DNA of 64,000 bases, taken from the NCBI RefSeq assembly GCF_017569205.1, contig NZ_CP071870.1, forward strand, positions 248,001 to 312,000. Reading direction: 5' to 3'. Below are positions 1 through 8,500 of this stretch, in pieces. Both the position numbers and the translations under genes were made by a program. The notes beneath the pieces are model-generated. The model was not told the DNA's origin. It saw nothing but the letters and a program-made list of their open reading frames with translations, and did no database searches. This DNA comes from Propioniciclava sp. MC1595 (lineage in GTDB: Bacteria; Actinomycetota; Actinomycetes; Propionibacteriales; Propionibacteriaceae). Positions within the stretch are counted from its first letter, which is position 1. Each line of letters opens with the position of its first letter.

Positions 1-848
1 CCGCGAATGCCGGCCGCGTGCAGCGTCTGGATGCCCCGCTCGAGCAGCTCGCGCTGCACGCCCCAGTGCTGGTTCGGTGCCGTCTTGGCGAAGATGCGGA
101 TGGTGGTCGTCCCTGCGCGCACCTCGTTGACGCCGGCCACGTCGGGCTCCTCGAGCAGGACGCCGGCGAACTTCTCGTCGGCGTACATGTCCTTCACCAT
201 CGCGCGCAGGACCTCGATGGCGCGCGCCGGGTCCTCGGTGGAGGCGATCGGCACGTCCACCGTCCCGGTCGACCAGCCCTGCGACTGGTTGCCGATGCGC
301 AGGATCTCGCCGTTGCGGACGTACCAGATCTGGCCCCCGGCGTCCCGGAGGCGGGTGACGCGTAGGCCGACCTCCTCGACCGTGCCGACGACCTCGCCGG
401 TGTCGATGAGGTCGCCGACGCCGAACTGGTCCTCGAAGATCATCAACATGCCGGAGATGTAGTCCTTGATGAGGGACTGCGCGCCGAAGGCGAGCGCGAT
501 GCCACCGATGCCGGACGCCGCCAGCACCGGCTCGAGCGGGATCGCGAGGACGCGCATCACCGTGAGCAGCACCAGCAGGACGACGATGATGTCGACCGCG
601 TTGGTGAGCACCGACCCCATCGTCTTGACGCGGGCGAGGTGGCGCTCGTCGGTGGTGCCGGTGATGCGGCCCAGCATCCGGTCGGCGCGGGACTCGGAGG
701 CGCGGTGCCGGTCCGCCACGGCGATGGAGGCGTCGACCCCCGTCCGGATCGCCCGGCGCACGACGAACCGCAGCACGATCGCGACGAGCAGCACGACCCC
801 GATCGAGATCGCCGACTCGGGCCAGGTGAACACGACGAGCGGGGTCAT
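1..848 (-). CDS. MscS-family mechanosensitive channel (3' end cut by window)
   Basis: A small-conductance mechanosensitive channel relieves turgor by opening under membrane tension. About 282 residues are visible from the ATG at 848. The N-terminus has a hydrophobic segment (about residues 10-30), then a charged loop and two more hydrophobic segments. The Gly/Ala-rich pore helix (EPVLAASGIGGIALAFGAQS) is followed by the MscS beta-domain stretch with IKDYISGMLMIFEDQFGVGD and the EVGLRVTRLRD region. This order and these motifs are typical of the family. An upstream ATG at 856 is out because it meets a stop after three codons. The gene is followed at its 5' side by a strong hairpin that ends the neighbouring WXG100 gene, so it is probably transcribed separately. 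The C-terminal tail is outside the window. Confidence 0.9.
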   Translation of the reverse strand, partial: MTPLVVFTWPESAISIGVVLLVAIVLRFVVRRAIRTGVDASIAVADRHRASESRADRMLGRITGTTDERHLARVKTMGSVLTNAVDIIVVLLVLLTVMRVLAIPLEPVLAASGIGGIALAFGAQSLIKDYISGMLMIFEDQFGVGDLIDTGEVVGTVEEVGLRVTRLRDAGGQIWYVRNGEILRIGNQSQGWSTGTVDVPIASTEDPARAIEVLRAMVKDMYADEKFAGVLLEEPDVAGVNEVRAGTTTIRIFAKTAPNQHWGVQRELLERGIQTLHAAGIR

Positions 849-893
849 GCGCCCATTCTGTCAGCTCTCGTGCCCCGTCCCGACCACGCGACG

Positions 894-932
894 GCGACGG
901 CCGGGCACCCGGTGTGGGTGCCCGGCCGTCGC
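894..932 (-). terminator. Hairpin downstream of the WXG100 gene
   Basis: A perfect 17-bp stem (894-910 with 916-932) closes a 5-nt loop (GGTGT). It lies 28 bases past the stop codon of the WXG100 gene and just before the channel gene. There is no T-run on either side, as is common for GC-rich actinobacterial terminators, so it may act as a factor-assisted terminator or an RNA 3' end stabiliser. Confidence 0.65.
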
Positions 933-960
933 GCGGGGGTGTGTGGTGCGTGGGCGCCGA

Positions 961-1239
961 TCAGCCGCCACCGGCCGAGAAGATGTTCTGCGAGATCTTG
1001 TCGAGCTGCATCTGCAGCTCCTCGAGCTCGGTCTTGGCCTTGTCGAGGGCGGCCTTCGTCTCGGGCCAGGTGGAGGTGCGGAACTGCTGGGCCAGCGGAC
1101 CGTCCCAGTTGTTCGGGTCGGACAGGGTGCGGCCGTGGTTGTCGAGCTGGGTGATCTGCTCGCTGAAGCCACCGTTGATGGTGGAGATCAGGCCGCGGAT
1201 GGCCGCCTTGGCCTGCTCGGTGGAAAGAACGCGTGACAT
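961..1239 (-). CDS. WXG100-family protein (ESAT-6-like)
   Basis: 92 residues, the usual size of WXG100 proteins, which fold as a helical hairpin and are often exported by ESX/type VII systems. The W-x-G turn is visible as NNWDGPLAQQF at about residues 43-53, flanked by two predicted helices: AKAAIRGLISTINGGFSEQI before, and a Lys/Glu-rich KTELEELQMQLDKISQNI coiled segment after. The start ATG is preceded by AAGGAG at good spacing. No EccC/EccD secretion gene is in the window, so whether it is exported is unknown. It lies 30 bases downstream of a small membrane-protein gene on the same strand and is followed by a strong hairpin. Automatic pipelines sometimes mislabel this family as a pyrophosphorylase; the sequence gives no support for that. 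Confidence 0.85.
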   Translation of the reverse strand: MSRVLSTEQAKAAIRGLISTINGGFSEQITQLDNHGRTLSDPNNWDGPLAQQFRTSTWPETKAALDKAKTELEELQMQLDKISQNIFSAGGG

Positions 1240-1269
1240 GTGTGTCTCCTTGGTTGCTCTTCGGTCGGG

Positions 1270-1761
1270 TTACCCACGTCCTGGAAGCTGTCGGGGTGGG
1301 TCGACGTGTTCCACGCTAACAGGGGGCCGGGGGCCATTCCCAGCTGTCCACAGGGTTTGGGGAGTGCTCCCCACCCCCGACGGGGAGCGCCGGGGGAGCA
1401 GGGTCGCGATGAGGAACGGGAAGGCCAGCAGGCCCGCCCACACGAAGCCGCCCCACAGCAGCGAGACGCCGAGGACCAGCGCGTGGTCCCACGCGAACCA
1501 GTCGGCGATCGTGAGGTCACGGGTGCTCGGCAGCACGATGGCCGCCCACACCAGCACGACCGCGGACAGGTAGAGCCCGAGCAGGGCGCGACCCAGGCGG
1601 CCGGGGTGGCTGAGCACGGCGGCGGCCAGCAGCGTGTAGCCGGCGCCGACCGCGAGGTGGGGCAGGGACGTGCCCAGCGCCGCGAAGCCGGCGAGCCACA
1701 GGGCGCCGCAGGCGAGCACGAGGATGCCCAGCCCGCGGGAGCCCACGACGGCGTGTGTCAC
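1270..1761 (-). CDS. Small multi-pass membrane protein, unknown function
   Basis: 163 residues from a GTG at 1761 preceded by GAGGAGG. About four hydrophobic segments are visible (residues about 9-28, 35-51, 62-80 and 96-123), with Arg-rich turns and a Pro/Gly-rich cytoplasmic-like tail. I do not recognise a named family. The WXG100 gene follows 30 bases downstream, so the two may be co-transcribed. The sialidase gene ends some 70 bases upstream on the same strand. Confidence 0.65.
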   Translation of the reverse strand: MTHAVVGSRGLGILVLACGALWLAGFAALGTSLPHLAVGAGYTLLAAAVLSHPGRLGRALLGLYLSAVVLVWAAIVLPSTRDLTIADWFAWDHALVLGVSLLWGGFVWAGLLAFPFLIATLLPRRSPSGVGSTPQTLWTAGNGPRPPVSVEHVDPPRQLPGRG

Positions 1762-1834
1762 GGTGCCTCCTCGTCCTCACGGTGACCTGCGACGAGGCTA
1801 GTGGCCGGTCGGGGCCCCGCGCTCGCCATTGGGA

Positions 1835-2926
1835 TCACCCAGCCACTTCGGGCGGCTTCGCGGCCCCCGCACGCCCGGCGCGGGCGACCAGGGTCGGGGT
1901 TCCGCCCGTGAGACCCAGCTCCTCGAGGGTGATCCGGGCGAACACGATCTCGTCGTAGTCGCCGGCCTCCCAGGCCAGGCCCAGCGCACCGTCGGCCAGC
2001 GGCACGCACACCGAGTAGGCCGAGGCGCCGGCGTCCACCAGCAGCGGGGCCGACCAGGTGCGGCCGAGGTCGGTCGAGGTGCGCACCGACAGCCGGGTGC
2101 GCACGTCGGGGTCGTCGCACGTGGACGCCACCACCACCGGCCCGTCGGAACTCGGCAGCAGCGCGAGGCCGCCGTTGCAGGCCGGGTCGACCAGCGCGGC
2201 GTCGGGGACCGGCGCGGAGAACGTCTCCCCGCCGTCGGTCGAGCGCGTGCTCCGGCGCCGCGGGGTGGCCCGGGCGTGCAGCAGCACGCTGCCGTCGGGT
2301 AGCCCGAGCACCTTGTTCTCGTCGCAGTCGGGGCCGACGCGTTCGCCGAGCGCCCAGCTGTCCCCGTGGTCGTCGGAGTGGGCCGTGGCCGCGAAGTGCT
2401 CCCCGGCGGCGGTGCGCAGGACGAACGGCTGCAGCAGCCGGCGTCCGACCACCGAGCCGTTGCCCGAGGAGGCGAACATGCCGGTGACGTCGCGGGGCTT
2501 CAGTCGGGTCATGGCGCAGTGCGCCCAGGTCAGCCCGTCGTCGTCGGAGGTCGAGACCCAGAGCTCGAGGCCCTCGCCGTCGGGCCCCTCCTCGGCGGAG
2601 AAGAACGACCGGCCGGTCGAGCCGACGTACCAGCAGAAGATGCGCCCGGTGGCGGGGTCGACCAGCAGCGACGCGTCCCCGTAGCCGTGCCCGGGGGAGT
2701 GCCGGCGCAGCGCGCGGGGCTCGCTCCAGGTCCGGCCGTGGTCGTCGGAGTGGCGCAGCGCGATGTCGAAGTCACCCGGCAGGTCGCGCCAGTCGGCGCG
2801 CACGTCCCACGCCGCGAGCACCCGCCCGGACGCCGTGACGGCCAGGGCGGGGATGCGGTGGCAGGGCGCGTCGAAGGCCGATCCCGGGAACGGGTCGCCC
2901 GCGCGCGCCAAGGTGATGAGGTCCAT
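1835..2926 (-). CDS. Exo-alpha-sialidase (neuraminidase), no signal peptide
   Basis: 363 residues of a six-bladed beta-propeller sialidase (glycoside hydrolase family 33), which cleaves terminal sialic acid from glycoconjugates. Visible hallmarks are the RIP motif (HRIPAL, about residue 23) and five Asp-boxes of the form S-x-D-x-G-x-T-W: HSDDHGRTW, STSDDDGLTW, HSDDHGDSW, STDGGETF and STDLGRTW. There is no signal peptide, LPXTG or carbohydrate-binding domain, so it probably acts inside the cell on imported short sialosides, or leaves by lysis. It is the last gene of the sialic-acid operon: its ATG lies 4 bases after the nanE stop with GAGG in the nanE end as ribosome site. The size fits the compact bacterial 'small' sialidases. 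Confidence 0.88.
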   Translation of the reverse strand: MDLITLARAGDPFPGSAFDAPCHRIPALAVTASGRVLAAWDVRADWRDLPGDFDIALRHSDDHGRTWSEPRALRRHSPGHGYGDASLLVDPATGRIFCWYVGSTGRSFFSAEEGPDGEGLELWVSTSDDDGLTWAHCAMTRLKPRDVTGMFASSGNGSVVGRRLLQPFVLRTAAGEHFAATAHSDDHGDSWALGERVGPDCDENKVLGLPDGSVLLHARATPRRRSTRSTDGGETFSAPVPDAALVDPACNGGLALLPSSDGPVVVASTCDDPDVRTRLSVRTSTDLGRTWSAPLLVDAGASAYSVCVPLADGALGLAWEAGDYDEIVFARITLEELGLTGGTPTLVARAGRAGAAKPPEVAG

Positions 2927-2930
2927 GACC

Positions 2931-3617
2931 TCAGCCTCGCACGGCCTCGGCGAACCAGCGGGTGATCGACGTCGGGTGGGTGATGGCGGTGCCGACGACG
3001 ACGGCCCACGCGCCGCGGCGCACGGCCTCGGCGGCCTGCGCGGTGGTGTGCACGCGGCCCTCGACCAGCACCGGGGTGCCCGAGGCGGCCGCCAGGGCGA
3101 CCATGCCGTCGACGACCTCCCAGTCCGGGCCGTCGGTCGTGTCGCGCTCGCCGGTGTAGCCGGCCAGCGTGGTGCCCAGGATGTCGGCGCCGGCCGCCAA
3201 CGCGGCCTCGGCGTCGTCGACCGAGCCGCAGTCGGCCATGACCAGCACCTCGGGGTACTCCGCGCGCAGGCCGACGATGGTCTCGGCCAGCGTGAGCCCG
3301 TCGGGCCGCGGGCGGCGGGTGCCGTCCAGCGCCACGACCTCGCAGCCCGTGGCGGCGACCTCGAGGCAGTCGGCCAGCGTCGGAGTGATGTACACGCCGG
3401 TGTCGCCGACCTTGACCAGGCCGATGATCGGGACGTCGACGACCGGGCGCATCGCGCGCAGGTCGTCCAGGCCCTTGCCGCGGACGCCGACGGCGCCGCC
3501 GGCCACGACCGCCTGCGCGACCTGGGCCATGGTGTTCGGGTCCAGCATCGGCTCCCCCGGGTAGGCCTGGCAGGACACCACCAGGCCGCCGCGGAGGGCG
3601 TCCAGCACTGTGTTCAT
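2931..3617 (-). CDS. nanE: N-acetylmannosamine-6-phosphate 2-epimerase
   Basis: A TIM-barrel epimerase converting ManNAc-6-P to GlcNAc-6-P, the third cytoplasmic step of sialate catabolism. 228 residues, the family size. Typical stretches are SCQAYPGEPMLDP near the N-terminus, IIGLVKVGDTGVYITPT, the catalytic region MADCGSVDDAEAALAAGADI followed by GTTLAGYT, and the phosphate-binding C-terminal GAWAVVVGTAITHP. I chose ATG 3617 over the TTG at 3620 because GAGGAG sits 5 bases before the ATG but only 2 before the TTG. The ATG overlaps the nanK stop (TGATG), so translation is coupled. Confidence 0.95.
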   Translation of the reverse strand: MNTVLDALRGGLVVSCQAYPGEPMLDPNTMAQVAQAVVAGGAVGVRGKGLDDLRAMRPVVDVPIIGLVKVGDTGVYITPTLADCLEVAATGCEVVALDGTRRPRPDGLTLAETIVGLRAEYPEVLVMADCGSVDDAEAALAAGADILGTTLAGYTGERDTTDGPDWEVVDGMVALAAASGTPVLVEGRVHTTAQAAEAVRRGAWAVVVGTAITHPTSITRWFAEAVRG

Positions 3618-4591
3618 CAACGCTCCTCACTCGTGGTCGGGACGCCGGCGAGCCGGAACACGTCCCGGGCCGCGCCCAGCAGCGCGGCGTTGTTGCGGTG
3701 CCGGGCGCGGACGACGGGCACCTCGGCGAGCGCGTCGGGCAGCCCGGCGCGCAGTTCTTCCTCCATCTCCGACCACCAGACCGACGAGGGCCTGGGGACG
3801 CCGCCGCCCAGCACGACCACCGCGGGGTCGAGCACGAGCACCAGCCAGCTGAGCACGCGGCCCACCCGGCGCCCGAGCAGCCGTACGACGCGGTCTGCGA
3901 GCGGGTCGCCGTCGGCGGCCAGCTTCACGACGTCCTGGCCACGGGCCGCGGAACCGTTGCCGCCGAGGGCCAGGTAGGCGTTCAGGATGGCCGGCCCGGC
4001 GGCCTCGTCCTCGAACGAGTGCGGGCCCTGGCCCGGCAGGACCACGAGGCCGTCGTCGGGGGTGAAGCGCAGGCGGCCGACCTCGCCGGCCATCGCGTGC
4101 GCGCCCCGCAGCACCTGCCCGTCGAGGCAGAACGCGGCGCCGATCCCGGTGCCGACGGCCAGCATCAGCATGGACGCCGCCCCGGCTCCGGCGCCGCGCC
4201 ACGACTCGCCCACGGCGTGGGCGTCCACGTCGTTCTGGACGTGGATCGGCAGCGTCCTCGCCCACGGCAGCCGCTCCCGCAGTCCCGCCACGACGTCGGT
4301 GCCCAGCCACGCGGTGAAGGTGTCGGAGGAGGACACGACGGTGCCGGTGGTGGTGTCGACGCCTCCGGCCGTGCCGATCCCGATGCCGGCCAGGCGTTCG
4401 GGGTCGAGGCCGGCCAGCTGTCCGGCGACGGCCTCGGCGAGGGCGTCCAGCACCGCCCCGGCGCCCGCGTGGGCGGGCGTGGGCACCTTGGAGGTGGGCG
4501 TGACCAGCTCGCCGGTGGCGTCGACGGTCGCGGCGGCGATCTTGGTGCCACCGACGTCCAGGGCGATGGCGAGGGGGGTCGCAGGGGTCAT
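3617..4591 (-). CDS. nanK: ROK-family kinase, probable N-acetylmannosamine kinase
   Basis: 324 residues, ROK fold. The N-terminal ATP-binding loop LAIALDVGGTKIAAATVD is clear, followed by GIGIGTAGGVD, the catalytic Asp region (HVQNDVDAHAVGE) and the second phosphate loop AVGTGIGAAFCLDG. Context assigns ManNAc as substrate: the ATG overlaps the nanA stop by four bases (ATGA) and the stop overlaps nanE. Odd points: the usual ROK zinc cluster (CxCGxxGCxE) is absent, as residues after the active-site loop contain no cysteine, and the EIGH motif reads EVGR. A few NanK enzymes are known to lack zinc, so activity is still plausible. There is no N-terminal helix-turn-helix, so it is a kinase rather than a NagC-type repressor. 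Confidence 0.88.
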   Translation of the reverse strand: MTPATPLAIALDVGGTKIAAATVDATGELVTPTSKVPTPAHAGAGAVLDALAEAVAGQLAGLDPERLAGIGIGTAGGVDTTTGTVVSSSDTFTAWLGTDVVAGLRERLPWARTLPIHVQNDVDAHAVGESWRGAGAGAASMLMLAVGTGIGAAFCLDGQVLRGAHAMAGEVGRLRFTPDDGLVVLPGQGPHSFEDEAAGPAILNAYLALGGNGSAARGQDVVKLAADGDPLADRVVRLLGRRVGRVLSWLVLVLDPAVVVLGGGVPRPSSVWWSEMEEELRAGLPDALAEVPVVRARHRNNAALLGAARDVFRLAGVPTTSEER

Positions 4592-5505
4592 CGCAGCAGG
4601 CCGGCCTCGCGCACGATCGCCTCGACGCCGGCGACCTCCTCGGCCGACAGGGCCTCGATCGGGGCGGGCATGGTGCCGGACGCGATCACGCCGAGCGCCG
4701 CGCAGGCGGCCTTGAAGGCGCCGATGCCCCCGGCGTCGCCGGAGCGGCCCTGAGGGACGAAGGCGATCTCGAAGAGGCGGTTGATGCGGTCCTGCTCGGC
4801 GCGGGCGGCCTCCCAGTCGCCGCGCTCGGCGGCCTCGAACAGGCGCACGTAGCCGGCGGGGTCGACGTTGGCCAGGCCCGGCACGCAGCCGTCGGCGCCC
4901 AGCAGGAACATGCCGTCGCACATGACCTCGTGGCCGGTCGAGACCGACAGCGGGGAGCCGGCCGCACGGTTGGCGTCCACGAGGCGGCGGAAGGCGACGT
5001 CGTCGCCGGAGGAGTCCTTGACACCCGCGATGACGCCCTCGCGCCCGAGTTGCACGAGCATGTCGCGGCCGAGCTTGGCCGGGCCACGCACGGGCACGTC
5101 GTAGGCGATGACGGGGATGTCGAGTCCGGCGGCGACGAGCCGGAAGTGGTCGGCGATCTCGGCGGAGTTGTTCAGCGCGTACAGCGGTGCGGTGACGACG
5201 ACGGCGCTGGCGCCCAGGGCCTGGGCGCGGCGGGCGTGGTCGAGGACGCGGCGGGCGGTGAGGTCGGGCGTCCCGACCATGACGGGCACGCGGCCGGCGG
5301 CCGTGGCGATGACGTGCTCGACCACGGTGTCCCGCTCGGCGTCGGTCAGGTAGGCCACCTGACCCGAGCTGCCGAGCACGAACAGGCCGTGGACGCCGCC
5401 GCCGATGAGGTGCTCGACGAGGGAGTCGAGGCTGGCCAGGTCGAGCGACCCGTCGGCGTGGAAGGGGGTCAGGACGGGCGGGACGACGCCGCGGAGGATG
5501 GACAT
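4588..5505 (-). CDS. nanA: N-acetylneuraminate lyase (DapA/NanA family)
   Basis: A class I aldolase splitting N-acetylneuraminate into ManNAc and pyruvate. About 305 residues. Family marks are LRGVVPPVLTPFHADGSLD, the pyruvate-binding GLFVLGSSGQ (in place of GSTGE), the catalytic Tyr in IPVIAYDVP and the Schiff-base Lys in VIAGVKDSSGD. By sequence alone other DapA-family aldolases are possible; the flanking nanK, nanE and sialidase make NanA by far the most likely. ATG 5505 is preceded by AGGA at 5-6 bases. An in-frame GTG at 5517 that overlaps the stop of the upstream ATPase gene would add four residues (MRKT) and cannot be excluded. Confidence 0.92.
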   Translation of the reverse strand: MSILRGVVPPVLTPFHADGSLDLASLDSLVEHLIGGGVHGLFVLGSSGQVAYLTDAERDTVVEHVIATAAGRVPVMVGTPDLTARRVLDHARRAQALGASAVVVTAPLYALNNSAEIADHFRLVAAGLDIPVIAYDVPVRGPAKLGRDMLVQLGREGVIAGVKDSSGDDVAFRRLVDANRAAGSPLSVSTGHEVMCDGMFLLGADGCVPGLANVDPAGYVRLFEAAERGDWEAARAEQDRINRLFEIAFVPQGRSGDAGGIGAFKAACAALGVIASGTMPAPIEALSAEEVAGVEAIVREAGLLR

Positions 5506-5513
5506 GGTTTTCC

Positions 5514-6425
5514 TCACAGAAGGGACGGGACGGCACCCAGGAGGGTGCGCGTGTAGGCGTGCTGGGGGTTGTTGAAGAGCTGCTCGGCGGGGCCGGTCTC
5601 CACGACCTGTCCGGCGAACATCACCGCCATGCGGTCGGAGACGTAGCGGACCGTGGAGATGTCGTGGCTGATGAAGACCATGCCGAGGCCGAGCTCGTCC
5701 TTCAGGTCGGTCAGCAGGTTGAGCACCTGGGCGCGGACCGACACGTCGAGGGCCGAGGTCGGCTCGTCGGCGACGATGATGTCCGGCTCGAGGGCCAGGG
5801 CGCGGGCGATGGCGACGCGTTGGCGCTGGCCACCCGAGATCTGGCGGGGCAGGACGTCGAGCGCCGACAGCGGCAGGCCGACCAGCCCGAGCAGGCGCTT
5901 GACGCGCTCCTCGCGCTCGTCCTCGGTGCCGATGCCGTGCACCTTGAGCGGGTCGATCAGCTGCTCGCGGACGAGCATGCGCGGGTTGAGCGCGGTGGCC
6001 GGGTCCTGGAACACGACCGACACCGCGCGGCCCAGCTCGCGCCGGGACGCCGCGTCGTAGCCGAGCGGTCGCCCGCGGAAGAGCACCTGGCCCTGCGTGG
6101 GCCGCTGCAGGCCCACCAGGACGCGGGCCAGGGTCGACTTGCCACAGCCCGACTCGCCGACGATGCCGACGGTCTCGCCGCGGGAGACCTGGAAGTCGAC
6201 GTCGTTCACGGCGTGCACGGTGCCGGGCTTGAACAGCCCGCCGGTGCGCGTCCTGTGGATCACGTGGACGCCCTTGAGCTGCAGCGTCGGCGCTCCGGCG
6301 ACCGGCGTGTGCGCGCGGACGTCGGCGTCGGATTCCGGGGCGGTCGACGGGGCGTCGGCCGGCACGGACAGGGCGGCGTGGCCCGGGGGCAACCCGGTGC
6401 CGGACAGCGGTGCGGAGTCGGTCAT
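5514..6425 (-). CDS. Peptide-type ABC transporter ATPase (DppF-like), sialate uptake
   Basis: 303 residues. After a Ser/Pro-rich leader of about 50 residues come the ATPase motifs: Walker A GESGCGKST, signature ISGGQRQR, Walker B IIVADEPTSALD and the H-loop FISHD. The C-terminal QLFNNPQHAYTRTLLGAVPSLL extension is the oligopeptide-type tail. It energises the importer with the permease-ATPase fusion encoded just upstream; the two genes overlap by ATGA. Standing between the permease genes and nanA, it most likely serves sialic-acid import, as in the SatABCD system of Haemophilus ducreyi, which belongs to this same peptide/nickel transporter family (established knowledge; substrate inferred). 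Confidence 0.88.
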   Translation of the reverse strand: MTDSAPLSGTGLPPGHAALSVPADAPSTAPESDADVRAHTPVAGAPTLQLKGVHVIHRTRTGGLFKPGTVHAVNDVDFQVSRGETVGIVGESGCGKSTLARVLVGLQRPTQGQVLFRGRPLGYDAASRRELGRAVSVVFQDPATALNPRMLVREQLIDPLKVHGIGTEDEREERVKRLLGLVGLPLSALDVLPRQISGGQRQRVAIARALALEPDIIVADEPTSALDVSVRAQVLNLLTDLKDELGLGMVFISHDISTVRYVSDRMAVMFAGQVVETGPAEQLFNNPQHAYTRTLLGAVPSLL

Positions 6426-8500
6426 CGCTGGGGCTCCTCGGTGTAGGCGGAGTCGGGGTGGGCCGCGTAGCGGTGCCCGGTTTCGGAGACGGCGACCATC
6501 TCGGGCCGGACGTCGAGGCCGACGGTCGGGTGCGACGAGCGCGGGGCGAACCGGTCGCCCTGGACGAACTCGCGCGGGCTGGGCACTACGCCGGGCACCT
6601 GGTGCAGGCGGCCGGAGCCGGACTCGATCGACAGCACCGCGCCCAGCAGGCCGCGGGTGTACTCGTGGCGCGGATCGGTGAGCAGCTCGAGGGTCGGGCC
6701 GGTCTCGACGACCTGGCCGGCGTACATGACGGTGATCCGGTGCGCGACGCTCGCGACGAGCGCGAGGTCGTGGGACACGAACACCATCGCGAAGCCCAGC
6801 TTGGTGCGCAGCTCGTTGAGCAGGTCGACGACCTGCTTCTGCACGGTCACGTCGAGGGCCGTGGTCGGCTCGTCGGCGATGACCAGCTTCGGGTTGCGGG
6901 TCAGGGCCATGGCGATGAGGACGCGCTGACGCTGGCCGCCCGACAGCTCGTGCGGGTAGCTCTTGAGCGTGCGGTCGGGGTCGAGGCCGACGAGCTCGAG
7001 CAGCTCCTGCGCGGTGCGCTGGCCGCCGCGGCTGGTCAGCTGCTTGAACTGGGCGCTGATCAGCATCGACGGGTTGAGGGAGCTCAGGGCGTCCTGGTAG
7101 ATCATCGCGATCTCGTGGCCGCGCAGGGCGTTGTGCTCCTTGGGGCTGAGCTCGAGCAGGTCGACCCCGTTGAACAGGATCTCGCCGGTCAGCTTCGCGG
7201 TCGGGGGCAGCAGGCCCATGATCGCCATCGACGTGATCGACTTGCCGCAGCCGGACTCGCCGACCAGGCCCATTGTCTCGCCGGGGCGAACCTCGAAGGA
7301 CACGTTGTCGACGATCTCGACGTCTCCGTGGGCGTTGGGGAAGGAGATCGAGAGGTTCCTGACCTCCAGCAGGGGCGCGGCCGCGGCGTCCGCGTCGGAC
7401 AGCACGAGCCGGTCGTTGCGGGCCAGCTCGGCGGCCCTGAGGGAGCCCAGCCGCTGCTGCAGGGTGTCGGCCTGCGCGACGTGCGCGGCGGCGATGCCCG
7501 CGGCGGTGCCGGCGCCGCTCATGGACTCCTCGTCGGCCTGGACGTTGACGCGCTTCTTGATCTTCGGCGAGGCCAGCGAGTCGGTCAGGCCCTCGGACAA
7601 CACGTTCAGGCTCAGTGTGGTGATGAGGATGAGCAGGCCGGGGAAGAAGGTCGTCCACCAGTGGCCCGACAGCAGCAGGATCTTGCCCTCGCTCAGCATG
7701 TTCCCCCACGTGGGCGTGTTCACCGAGGTGATGCCGGCGCCGATGAAGGACAGGGAAGCCTCGAACACGATCGCGTCGGCGACCAGCACGGTGGCGAACA
7801 CGAGGATCGGCGCGATGCAGTTGCGGGCGACGTGCTTGGCGAGGATCCACCACGTGCGCGCACCCATCACCTGGGAGGCGGCGACGTAGTCCTCGCCGAA
7901 CTGGGCCAGGACGTTGGCGCGGACGACGCGGGTGAGCTGCGGCACGTACAGCAGCGCGATGGCGATGATGACCACGGGCAGGATCGGCAGGCGCGAACTG
8001 AGCGCGAGCACCAGGACGGCCGCCAGCGCGATGCCGGGGAAGCTCATGATGATGTCGAGCACGCGCATGAGCACCTCGGAGACCCACTTGCGCGACGTCG
8101 CCGCGATCGAGCCGAGGACGGCAGCGACGACGAGCGCCAGGCCGGTGGCGGCGAGGCCGACGACGAGCGAGATGCGGGTGCCGTGGACGGCGCGGGAGAA
8201 GATGTCGCGGCCGCCGTCGTCCGTGCCGAACCAGAACATCGAGTTCGGGGGCACCGAGTTGTCGGGGATGACGGTCTTGCCCACGCCGGCGATCTCGACC
8301 TCCTGCATGACGACCATGTCGGCCGGCACGAGGCTCGTCGCGTCGGGGGAGTAGGGGGCGACCACGGGGGCGAAGATCGCGACGAGGGCCATCAGGGACA
8401 GCACGACGACGGCGATTTTGGAGCCGATGGGCAGGGTCTTGAAGCCCTGGAACCGCAGGCCGGGCTGCTGCAGCTTGGTGCGGGAGTCGGCGGACAGCAT
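6422..8500 (-). CDS. ABC transporter permease-ATPase fusion (DppC-DppD type), sialate uptake
   Basis: 692 residues carrying two proteins that are usually separate. The N-terminal half (about 1-300) is a DppC-like permease: an N-terminal membrane segment, a periplasmic loop with FWFGTDDGGRDIFSRAVHG, and the EAA-type loop VMGARTWWILAKHVARNC. A linker of about 60 residues follows. The C-terminal half (about 360-692) is a DppD-like ATPase with Walker A GESGCGKS, signature LSGGQRQR, Walker B LVIADEPTTALD and FVSHD, plus the oligopeptide-type C-terminal extension. The ATG overlaps the stop of the upstream permease gene (TGATG). The same permease-ATPase fusion is, as I recall, described for SatC of the Haemophilus ducreyi sialate transporter, which supports the substrate guess. 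Confidence 0.88.
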   Translation of the reverse strand: MLSADSRTKLQQPGLRFQGFKTLPIGSKIAVVVLSLMALVAIFAPVVAPYSPDATSLVPADMVVMQEVEIAGVGKTVIPDNSVPPNSMFWFGTDDGGRDIFSRAVHGTRISLVVGLAATGLALVVAAVLGSIAATSRKWVSEVLMRVLDIIMSFPGIALAAVLVLALSSRLPILPVVIIAIALLYVPQLTRVVRANVLAQFGEDYVAASQVMGARTWWILAKHVARNCIAPILVFATVLVADAIVFEASLSFIGAGITSVNTPTWGNMLSEGKILLLSGHWWTTFFPGLLILITTLSLNVLSEGLTDSLASPKIKKRVNVQADEESMSGAGTAAGIAAAHVAQADTLQQRLGSLRAAELARNDRLVLSDADAAAAPLLEVRNLSISFPNAHGDVEIVDNVSFEVRPGETMGLVGESGCGKSITSMAIMGLLPPTAKLTGEILFNGVDLLELSPKEHNALRGHEIAMIYQDALSSLNPSMLISAQFKQLTSRGGQRTAQELLELVGLDPDRTLKSYPHELSGGQRQRVLIAMALTRNPKLVIADEPTTALDVTVQKQVVDLLNELRTKLGFAMVFVSHDLALVASVAHRITVMYAGQVVETGPTLELLTDPRHEYTRGLLGAVLSIESGSGRLHQVPGVVPSPREFVQGDRFAPRSSHPTVGLDVRPEMVAVSETGHRYAAHPDSAYTEEPQR

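Noticed and set aside
3617-4591. NagC-type ROK repressor
   Set aside because: There is no N-terminal DNA-binding domain; the chain begins directly with the kinase phosphate loop.
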